The notes beneath the pieces were generated by a model. That model saw only the letters and a list, made by a program, of their open reading frames with translations, made no database searches and was not told the origin of the DNA. A stretch of 64,000 bases of DNA from Escarpia spicata (Eukaryota; Annelida; Polychaeta; Sabellida; Siboglinidae). Shown here one piece after another: positions 24,301-36,496 of this stretch. The DNA lies in assembly GCA_963995525.1 (NCBI GenBank), contig OZ023205.1:61337104-61401103 (forward strand), written 5' to 3'. The position numbers and the translations under genes were made by a program. Each line of letters begins with the position of its first letter. Positions within the stretch are counted from its first letter, which is position 1.

Positions 24301-27300
24301 AAATTTTCCGATAGAGACCTTAATACTGTCAAATTGATCAGTGACACAAACTGAGAAAATTTATTTCTGCCACCTCTACTAAATTCCATCATCCACTACA
24401 CTTTTTCAGAAACAGTTTTGTTAAAAGTTTTTCATGGGCAAATATTTAATTAAAAAGTGCAAAAGTCAAAACTGGCATGGATCGTGTATTGTCGCCAGCA
24501 ATACCCAATCTGTGAAAATTTGTGACCAGTGTATTGGACCTGTCTTGGACTATGTGGTACCTGGTTTTAGGGCTGCTCTGTGGAGGGCCGTCTGCCCGTC
24601 CTTGTCCTTCCTCTCTGCCTCAGGGATCATGTTCACTGCTGACTCCGCAGACTTCCTTTCCTCAGCTCTGTACAACATCACTAAAGATCAAAGATCATGC
24701 CTCATTTTTTACATGAAAACATTGTCTACTGTCTGTCCTACTACTTTGTGAAGCATTTCTGTTGGTTATTCACCCTCCAAAGTGTGCCATATTTCTCACC
24801 TATAAAAAGTGTAACTCGTATGTAAGTTGTTTCTCATAAATCTTGTCTAGGAAGAAATCAACTTCTGTAATGTACATTTTTCATGATAAGAAATGTAGCA
24901 AAGCTGTAGTGTTTTTTCCGTTAACAATGTATAATTTTGCCTTTTGTCCAACATTAGCAGCTCTGTATTTGTACTAGTTTTACCTTAATTCCTCTTCTCT
25001 TGCACTCTTCACACGCTCCAACTCTCTCTCCTCATCCATTCTAATCTTGCGTTCTCTCTCAGCCGTCTGCTGTCTCTCCATCTCAGCAATGTTCTGTTCC
25101 TTTGCCTTTCTCTCCATCTCCAGCTCTTCCTTGTGCTGCAGCAGAAACAAGTCCTCGTTTCATTCTTGCTGTCATCGTATTTACTGGAGGACACCATCTT
25201 TAATTGACATTGACAATGTGACAATGTAGAAGTGACACACATGGTGGATATTAGCAGCCCATTTTTAACATGTGCTGCTAATATCCATCCACTATCGGTA
25301 GGTGAGTTAAGAATTCTCAGTTTGAAATGCCTATTTGTCTTGTATACGTCATCCTGGAGAGTAGTTTTATAGCAGACACGGGTTGCTAATTGTCAGTGTT
25401 GCAGTTCATCCAGGGTATTCTATCTAAATAGTTTTAGATTACTTGAAAGGCAGCATCCTATTTGCAGTGCTTACTGAAATATATTACATTTGGGGCATAT
25501 TAAGACAGAATTTATTATCTTAAAATGGACTCTCGTTAAAAGAATCACTGGTCCAGAGCATTGATTCTATTTATCGAATGATCCTTTTGAGCAGATTTGT
25601 AATGCCGTAGGAATAGGGAATAATTCCATCCCAGCCAAAATAATTACTGAATGGAGGATTCTGTTATTTACAATTCTATTAAGTGAAATCCATTGTATTG
25701 TATTATAGACACACATCTAAGAAGCACACCCAAGGCATTTATTAAAACATCACATATTAATTTTGCTTTTTATGTCGTCTTCAACAGAGGAAAATCCACT
25801 TTTTGTTAATTATTGTTATAATGATATACATCTTAGAAGTGCTAACATTAATTACTGGACTACCTAATTGTAAACTTGAACGCACAACATTCTATACTTT
25901 TTTTATTATTAACCAACTATTTTTATTCCGTGATGTGTCTACATCTTTGTATTTGTTAGTTGTATTTTATGTGTACATATGGACTTTTCTCTGAAATAAA
26001 CATTGTTATTATTCTTATTACTCCCGATTACTTTTATACATTTGGTTGTTGTGTGCAGCTCTCACCTTCTCGAGGTACTCGACCTTATCTGCGTACCTGT
26101 ACAGGTACAAGGCGAGGTGTTCTATGGGGTCCGGAGGCTGGTAGAGAGTCAGCTCCATCATGGCGCCAGTCAACACCTTTCCTAGATGCTTGATGATGTA
26201 GCTTGCATCAGGCTGGTCAGGCCCTGGCACTGGCGGCCGCAGGCGTGTCGGTGACCACTCAGTGCATGCTCTCCTCTTGTGCTCGTGTATCTTGGCAGAG
26301 AGCTCTCGGGCTCGCTTCTCTGTAAGCACAAATCTGTAGTTGTTATTTTGTCGCAATCTAGCAAGATGTACAAGATTTTCATTCAGAGCAAACACCCAAA
26401 TGGCAAGTGGTCAAGGCAGAGCCAACCTTTGTTATCTGTGGTGTCCACTCTTCTGGGGTATTTGTAAATTTTGGTTTAAACATTTACGTTGTTAGCATTT
26501 ACACAATCAGTAGATAATTTTAGACATCAAATAGTCACACGTTATTTTTAAATTGGTAACTTAATAAATGCAAAATGGACTATCTCTAAGAAATAATTTC
26601 TAATCGAAGATCTTTAAGAAATCCTATTTTGTTTACAAAATCAGGTTTTTTTTGTCATTACTTGTTAGGTTCATTAAGTGCATGAAAGAATGTTTGTTAA
26701 TGTTCATAATAAGAAGTCAGGGTCTGATTTTTAAAATTTTACCAGCAGTCTTATATGTGTATGACTATCCTACTTGATGTTTCCTCGTAATCAAGCTAAA
26801 CAATAAGTATTCTGTGGTACCTTAACTGAACCCACCTTCATCTGGCGTTACTGTTGACTCTGTGGTAGTTGTCTTTGGACTTGGTGAACTTGGCCTTGAC
26901 TCTTCAGAAGATGGCCTTGACACTTCATACTCTGTTACTGACATTGATGCAGATGAAGTTGGCCTTGAGTTTTCTGACCTTTGAGTTGACAGTGAATGTG
27001 TTGATGGACACCTTGACTTGCTAGAGCTGGGTCGAGATTCAACTGACGGTGTCCTTGACCTGTTTGACATAGGTCTTGCTGTTGTATATTCTGATGGTGG
27101 CCTTGACCCACCTGATATAGGTCGTGATACTGATCCTGATGACAGTGGCTTTGACCCACCTGACATAGGTCGTGTTATTGACCCTGCCGACGGTGGTCTT
27201 GATCCACCTGACATAGGACGTGCTGTTGCATCTGTTGAAGGTGGCCTTGACCCAGCTGAAGGTGGCCTTGACCCACCTGACATAGGACGTGCTGTAGCAT

Positions 27301-30300
27301 CTGTTGAAGGTGGCCTTGACCCGGCTGAAGGTGGCCTTGACCCACCTGACATAGGTCGTGCCATTGCATCTGCTGAAGGTGGCCTAGACCCACCAGATGT
27401 AGGTTGTGTCATGGACCCCGCAGAAGGTGGCCTTGACCCACCTGTTGTAGGTCTTGCCATTGACCCTGCTGAAGGTGGCCTTGACCTGCCTGGCATAGGT
27501 CGTGCATTTCCCTCTGCTGAAGGTGGCCTTGAACCACCTGACATAGGTCGTTTTATTGATCCTGCTGAAGGTGGCCTTGACCCGCCTGACAAAGGTCGTG
27601 CAATTGGTTCAGCTGAAGGTGGCCTTGACCTGGCTGATCCTGGTCTTGATCTCACTGACCTTGTACGACCTGAAGTAGGTCGCCTGCCAGATGGTGGTCG
27701 AGGCAGCATCACTGTAGCAACCATTTCCTTGGCAGCAATCCGCTGTTTGACTTTCTTCGTGTTCAGTTGACCTCTGCTCTCCTTTCTGTACTTCTCAGCA
27801 GTGTGTCCTTTCTGTTTGCAAACACATCATACCTTTCTTTAGACATGTGTTTCTTCTACTATTTTTATGGTTGGTAACCAAATGAATCACAAGATGATTA
27901 GTTTCCACATGAGCAATCTAAAGTGAAGACGTAAAAAATTATAATTATGACCTTTCACTGCTTTGACATTATACTTATTCCTACATTTTATAATTATAAA
28001 ATAAGTTGCCTATCTCCACATTAGACAATGATAATTATGTTCTTGTTATGATGTCCTGATCAAAACAATGTGTGATATAAAAATAGTAAAACATTCCTAA
28101 TGGGGACTAACACATAACTACAACTGCCTTGTTCTCCCTACCAGATCCTCAATGTCTTCCCGGGGAGCTGCTTTAAGCAGGAGCTGGTACATGTATCCAC
28201 GGTCCGGTATGGCTGCTGCATAGTGTAGGGCAGTTCTCCCCATCTGTGGCACATGAAGAAGCAGTTGCATGCAGTCAGTAGTTAGAGGATTGTTATGTTG
28301 TACAGCTATTTTGCAGTAAAAAGTAGCATAACATCACTAGAATGAATATATGTAATTTATTCTGAATAATCATAATATAGTTTAACTTAAAACTTGAATG
28401 AAGAAGACATAATAATATATATATATATATATATTGCACTGGGGCTATATTTAGAACTGGAAAAGTCACGACTTGGGTGTTTTACTAAAATGCATCATGG
28501 GGATTGGAAATTATTTTTTAATTTATGTAAATGTTTCCACGATTGTTGTTGTTGTCACAGTGACCATTGTCCACTCAGTGCACTCACGTGATCCGTGAGG
28601 TCAACGCATTCTGGGAAATGTCGCAGCATGTAACGCACGATATCGGTGTGTTCGTAGACAACAGCCTTCTGTAGTAGACGTAGCCCTGAAACATCTCTAG
28701 CAGTGGTCAGCTGACGGCGGTCAAGCATTTCTTTGGCAACGCGTAGGTCACCCTTCTCCACTACAGCGTGTAGGGCCTGGACTCTGTCCTGTCAGAAAAC
28801 ATGGGGTTTACATTGTTTTACATCATATTTTCTTTTACTCCATTGATTTCTTACAGTATATTGTTACAAAAACATACCAGCATGAAATTATGTATGTTAG
28901 TGTATTCTATGTGGTAGACAAAGTTTCTTTGTAACCAGTTACATTACTGCTACATTGCTGTTGTTAATTGTATTTTATTACGTTATTTACAATGTGTTTG
29001 TGGTAGATTTATGTTGATGTGTTGATAACATTACAACTTCAAATTACTTTAACAACTTACTAACTTTAATAAATTATTTTTGTTTGTTTTATAATCAAGG
29101 AATCCTGTTTGGTCTTCATAATAAAGATCTGGAGGAACTGGGCCACATTAGTAACAAACCCATCTGATTTAATTGGTGCTGTGAGATTACTTTATATCTA
29201 GAAGATAGTGAGATCCTAAAGATGTCACACTTGATGTCAATGTCGCAGTCACACTTGAGAAAATATTGCACACATGTTCTCGCGTACTTGTATACTCAGA
29301 TGAACCTCTTGTTTACTCTTATAGATCATGATGGTAGTAGTTGGTACTGATGTGGTCCTCCTACTGTTGTAGTGTCTACTGTAAATTACATCGGTACAGT
29401 TGTTACATAGTTTGCCTGCCTGCCTGCCTGCCTCACCTGAAACCCACGAACCCCACACAGGAATGCTGCGTTGTCTCTGACCGTTTCAACATCCATCAGT
29501 CCATCTGTCTTGTAGTCCTCAGCTGGGTGTCCTGTCTGTATAACACAACATCACACCCTCATAATTGTACATACATACGAGACAGAACTTATACGTTATT
29601 AAATTTATTATTATTTACAGCAATTCATCATATTTAAATGTTCATTATCCATTTTATATTTTCTGTAAATGGCCATTCATTTTTTTAAATGTCCTGGCAG
29701 TGTTCAGATCAGTGGTCAGAGATTTGTCTCAAAGTGTCTTAAAACCCACTAAAATTGGTTCAAGAATATAGTGACATTTTAACGTTTCAGTATCTAAATA
29801 ATATACCACAAGTATTTGTAGGAAGTGTCTCTAAAATTGGTGTTAGGAAGATGATGTAAATATTGGGATTTGTTGAAACCCCCCACTAAATTAAAATTGC
29901 TTATAGAATAACTTTCAAACATCTTGGAATGTTTCAGTGTACAAATGTAATGACAATAGTACATGTAATATTAGTGCTAAAGGTTATGTAGTAAATGAAT
30001 GCATGCAGGTAGAGTGTACGTATGATATTTAAAGATTACCAGGTCTTTCATTGTTGTATCTGCACCAGCATTCACAAGAAGGTCATAGGTGTCGCCACTG
30101 TCTCTCAGTGCTGCCGCGTAGTGTAATGGAGTTCTGCGCCACTAGATATCACAACAACATATTTCCTCAGTTAGTGTCCCTCAAAATAAAACCACCAGTC
30201 TGTGTTCTTATTTCAGTAATATGAAACATTAGATGCCAATTAATCTTCAGTCGGCTGTACTTTAATTGTAATATTTTATAATGTCGCCTCTGTAACTGAA

Positions 30301-33300
30301 CAAAGTATCAGTTAAGCTGCTGTCTGTCTGTCTGCGTGTATATCCCTCTAAGTCAGTATGTACGTCAGTGTGTATGTGTGTATGTATGTATGTATTTATG
30401 TATGTATATATGTATATATATGTGTGTATGTATGTATTGTGTTTGCATGCATGTATTGTGTTTGTATGTATGTATGTATGTATGCATGTGAAACCCAAAA
30501 ACACACAATGGTAAATGGGTTTTAATATATGCATAATGTACGTTTAACTATTTTCTTACTTTCGTGCATTTTAGTGTTACATTATTTGGTTCCAAGCTGT
30601 AACATTAACAAATAAACCTTGCAGTGGAGCCAGTAAATGCACACAATGTTGGCCCAAAGTAGACAGACTTCTATTAATAAATTAATCACATGCTAATGAG
30701 TGCAGGTCATTGTGTCAGGGCTAATCAGTTATCCATGTAATTATTCCACGAGTACCTGTACGCTGTATTCTGGCATTATAAAAATGGTCTAAACAATCTA
30801 GAAACCCATGCAGATTATGAAGTAGATGGAATGAAAACTACTGAAATTAATAACATAAATATGTTACTGAGAACTAGCAATATTGGTTGACCCAGTTGAA
30901 TTAACTGTTGTTTTTATTTATAATTTTAATTACTTTTTAATTTGTATGCATGATTAAAAGAACGAATAAAAGTACAACAGATGCTATATGTGCATGTTAA
31001 AATAGTATGAACCCACGCATGCATGCATGCTCGCTCGCACAGATAATGAAAATAATTACTGTTATGCCCAACGTATCTGAATAATGTATGTGAATAATAT
31101 TCCATAGAAATCTCTATTTTATGTTTCGCAAATTCGACGGTGGGATACGGAAATGTGTCCCTGTATCTGCAACAAGGGGTCCTAAGACGATGCAGCACCT
31201 AGCTAGGGCTAATGTAGAACGTCGGTAAGGCTACAGTCAGTGTGCAGGTCACGCGGTTTATAGAGCACATTAAGTTGAACTGAAGAAAATTCACAAATGT
31301 TGTACAGTTCTAAATTAGATTAGGTTCACAGTGAACTGAATGATAATATTGTACCGCAGACATAATGAGATCTAAAATAATAACATGGCACTCACCAGCC
31401 GAACATGCAAATGAGTTAACAAATGCAGTGCTTTTAAAGAGGACTAAAGTTTTTAAACTAATGAATACGCTCACAGTTGGGTTAACTTCGTTTTTCAATC
31501 AATATCAAAATACCAATTTAGAATTCACATTTACCTTGCTGAATAAAATTGCGATTCACCATTTCATATGCGATTGACGAATTCATAGCTCAGTAGCTTT
31601 GCGTTTATCGCAGGAAAAAGCTAATATTTGCGATGCAAAGTTAGCACACTGATCTTCCCTACTAAGCTTCTGTAAACTATTTTATTTGTGAATTTTAATT
31701 GCACTTTACAAACCGCCGAAGCCAGGCGAACCCACGCCGTTTTTGTGGAAGCCAAGACTGGCAGAAGTGAAAAACTATTCGATTGATATCAGCTTAAAAC
31801 AAACACTCGCTCCACATTTATTGTGTGTCTGAAGTTAATTGACAATAATTACACAAAACAAGTGAAAGTTATTACTGCGTTAATATAGATTGCCATAGCA
31901 CCCATTTAAAAAAACTAAATCTATCTTATGAAATGTTGTTGACTGGCAGAACGTCCCCAGGCGACATTGTTAAGATAAAAATGTAGTGAATATGTAAAGA
32001 AAATATACATAGCGAAGTAAATGAAAGTAACAAAGTAAAAAGTAGCCTTACCTTAGATGAAACTACTTCATTACAAGTAAAAGTAGATAGTACAAATTGT
32101 ACTTTGTTACTGTTAGTTACTAGAAAAAAACTACTCAAGTAGAGTAACAAAGTAGTTTTACTTCATTACCTGACACCACTGATAAACTTGAACAGATACC
32201 TATGAAAATGAAACAGAAATAGATTTATTTCATATTTTTATGACAGGTTTGATTTTGCGTTAAGCAGTTGCTCGTCAAATTTGATCAAATCTATGGCAGA
32301 ACCCACTTACAATGTCTGTCGCGTTGACAGTCCCAGGGAAGGCCTTGAGTATGTAGCGGACCACACGACTGCGCTGGTAGAGGACAGCCTTGTGGAGGGG
32401 TGTGAACCCTGCTACGTCTCTCTGGTTCGCCAGCATCTTATGGTCCAGAGTTTGACGTAGCATCTTTAGGTCGTCATTCTCTAGTGCGTGCTGGATCACT
32501 GTTGATTTCTCCTGAAGTGTTCATGCAGTAGAGATGACATTTTTTTATGGCATATTTTAATTAGTTTGGAAGGCGATCACTGATCAACAATCAAAAGTGC
32601 TTTGTTTTTAAGTAATCCTTTGTTTGAAATCACAAATTATGATTTGGCAGAAATTATGGAATTTTTTCCAGTAGAAGTGAACTCTTAGAAAGTAAGTGAT
32701 ATCAAATGGTAGACAGTGGTAGAAAGCGAAGTGGAAGACTGCGAGTAACACGTAGAGAGTATTAAGAGATCTTGAAAAGATTCAACAGATCCTACCTGAA
32801 GTACAGGAATCTTCATAACCAGTTCTGTAAAGTCGACAGTCTTCTCGCAATCGAGTTCTGATTTGTTTTCCAAATAGTAGTCAGGCTCATGTCCAGTCTG
32901 CAAGCATGGATGGACACACTGACCAGCTTGTAAATGGTTATTGCACGTGGAAAGTATCTATTCATTTACAAAAATGGGGCATAGTAGCTCAGTAGTTAGA
33001 GTGCAGGAATATTGCTTAGAGATGTCCTACCGCTGTTCTGAAGCTTGGGTAACTTTGTTCATCCATTTGAAAGAGAGGTGCTGGTGCCATCATCTTAATT
33101 TCTACAATGGTCCAAGGATGCAAATGACCATAGAAAGTGGTGAGTGGACCTCGTCACCCAGAAAGAGATACTGTTACATTTGTCTACACATTAGTGTATT
33201 AATATATAGCTTCAGCTACATCTTATGGTCTAGTAAATACCTTGTCTTGCCCACTGGTGGCGCAACCAGCAACAAGTATCTTGTAAATCGCTTGGTCATC

Positions 33301-36300
33301 ATTCAACGCAGCTGCGTAATGTAGAGCGCTGCGGCCCATCTGTGGCACAGAGAGGGGTATATGTACCGATGACTTGTGTTATGCCTTTTATTTATGTTAT
33401 GTTATTACGGTGACGGTATTTAAAGCAGCATGTTATTGTAATGTGGGGTAGCATCATGGGATGGATTCAGCAGACGGAGGTATGTTCTTTAGTAATGGGG
33501 TATGCTTTGATATTACATATCTATTAACAATAATGGCTTAATAATGTAGTTCACACGCTGTATTGTATGTGATATTAGCATCATATAACCAAATAGAATA
33601 GCTAATGGGTTAATATATGAAGCTAGGCAGTTAGGATCACTTTACACTTAAAGTGTAAAGCGCTTTGAGCAGTCCTGAAGACTGGATACTGCGCTATATA
33701 AGAACTTACCTTTACCTTTTAGCCCATACATAATGGATCATTGTATGATGTTGGGCGGTCAGGATCATTTAGCTCACACAGGTGGATCATAGATCATTGT
33801 ATGAGACCAAAAATTATCCCCTGCATGTATTAAATGACAACCAATATCTTTTAACATGATCATTCAACTCACATTATCAGTCAGGTTCGTTGCGGCCGGG
33901 AACTTGTCCACTAGATGGCGCACCAATTGTTGATGGCAGTAGAGGACAGCTTTATGTAGCAGGGTCATCCCGACTGCGTCCCTCTGTGCAGCGTCGTCCC
34001 TCCTTCCCATGCTCTGTTTCACCCCTTTCAGCCTTCCTTCTGCCACCATTGTGTGTAGTTCACGTGTTTTCTCCTAGTAGGAATTGTTTATATATAATAA
34101 TAATTGATATTGATAGACCATGTTGATGATAGCATTGTCCAAGCATTTGCATGGAATTTTATGAAATGATGAATAATAATAGTTATGATTATTCTGCCAG
34201 TCGCCCGAGAAGAGAATATTTGACTAATTTCTCAATTATTATCTGACAGAATTCCAGATTTTCCAGAAAATCAATGTTTAACAGGCACGGATCCTAAATT
34301 GTCAGGTTTTTATTTTATATCCTCTCTAATGTTGCCATCCAATTACTGTTAACCAGGCTCTATAAATGTCAGTTTCCTCCTTCATTAATAAAATAAGTTT
34401 CCACAATTGCCTATACAGTGTAAAACTTTAATAGAATCATATACACATGTATACCAGGCTGTAATCTGTGTGGCACACATATGATAGTGGTGGCTTGTTT
34501 GGGATATTTCTGTTGATTTTGAGTACTTACTGGGATGTCGAGACTGCCCCTCAGGTACTGTATCGCCTCTGGTAGTCCGTTGGTGATCATTTGCTTCCAC
34601 TCGTCCTCTGGCCAGTGCGTCCATCCATCCATCACGAGTTCCTGCAGCTTCTCTTGGTCCAGAGCAATGGTCAGTTTGGTGAGATGTGCGGAGACAGCCG
34701 GGAGCAGAAAGCCCAACGTACCCTCCTCCATCGCTCTGTCCACCGCCGTCTTCCCTTCTTCATCGCGCTGTCCCAGACAAGTCACCCCGACCAACGCCTC
34801 GACCACCTGGGCATCACAGTGCTGCCGTCTGGTAGCCAGATGTAGAAACGTCTCTCCATTCATGCTCAACTGCGACGTGTCCTCGCTGCCAGTCTGTAGC
34901 AGGTTGAGCACGTCGTTCGGGCAGCCTTCACAGATGGCACTGTACAGCTTCGATGTTGTGAAATCGTCAGCCATTTTTGTGATTTTGCTTGTTTCTCTAT
35001 CAACCTATTCAGAAATGTCTCTTGATTACCGGTAGTGGATTTTTACTCACCAAATGAGCAACAGAAATGTGTGCCTGAATCCAACACCTTAAATAATCCA
35101 CTGTTTGCTTGATGTCCTAGTGAATATATGAATAAATCCTTGATTTCGTACACACTTCAATCACGTCACATGTCTACATCAGTCATTTAACAAGTGATGG
35201 TCTACGTCAGGTGTTGTGACTTTTATATCCACAATTCTTGACACTGCTCAGCTGCACAATTCCAAAGGCATTCTAAGTCATTTTATGACCTGTTTTATGG
35301 TTTATATCTACTCCTGTCTCATCATAAAGAAGCCGTCTATAATCTGTACACCAACATCGACATCAGTACATTTCCGACTGTCGGTGTTGACATCTTAAGT
35401 TACTACCGAACACTTGGATACAACATAAATAATTATCACGCTACCAGCTGCCATACCATGCTGGGTTGCTATGTTTCATTGTTGCCATGGACATCCCAAC
35501 TCAGGGGAGCTGGTGAACATCACTTAGCGGACTCTCGGATCAATATGTTCAGCCAGGCGTGACCAATGGCATGCATGTGGTTGTGGGTGTCAAGTACCCG
35601 GTCTGGAAGTCAGTGAAAGGCTTGTCATGTGCCATTTAATTGTCTCGCCTTGTGGCCGGTTTATTCAGTTAATTGAATGCGGCGCTAATTTGCAGTTAGT
35701 ATTACATCTGTGGCTATCAGCTGATGACCAGCCATAAGAAAGTGCTGCTGAGTGATTTCCGAACAATTTGTGGGGTATTTAAAGTGAATTGCATTGCGAG
35801 GCGTGATCAAATTAATAGTCTCAGAATGTATGACCTGTAAGTCAAGGATACATTTTCAGCAATTGTAATGCAAATTACAGGTGTTTGATCATATGTACCG
35901 TAATGCAAATTCCTTATGTTTGATCATAAGTACAGTACTTGCAAAAACAACAGCAATTGAGGATATGGGACAAATATGAGCAAAGAATCAAGTTGTGATA
36001 TTTGTGTGAAACATACCAATTTCTTTCATAGTCTTACTTATATAGCTTTTGGTACTTTGCCTGAAATACTATTTCAACATAACCGAGTCTGGCAAGGATA
36101 TACATGAGATTTGTTATATTATAATATTTGGTATAACTGTGGACTGCCATTGTCCACCTTGATACTAATAGTTATGATGAAAATATTGCTCTCTAGAATA
36201 AACATGTAGTTCTTTGGTAACCACGAGCATGATTTCTTAAAGAAGCAACTACATATATGTCTTTATTTCCCGCATTAGACCACCATCCAATTTCTTAAGT

Positions 36301-36424
36301 ATGAACACCTCTTGTGTAGATTGCACATATTTACAGGAACACTCGTGCATGAACACACAGAAAATACATGTTGTATCTATTGTTGCATTGATTTTCCAGG
36401 GTGATATTCACCAAACGATACTTA

Positions 36425-36496
<72 letters not shown>

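Noticed and set aside
27018..27770. 250-codon plus-strand ORF with [10 protein letters not shown] repeats
   Set aside because: It is the antisense of the Ser/Pro repeat exon of the ankyrin/Dpy-30 gene. The minus strand is supported by exon phases and flanking domains.
32975..33050. Functional tRNA gene
   Set aside because: The A-box-like stretch is good, but the B box is poor and no cloverleaf with paired acceptor stem can be drawn.
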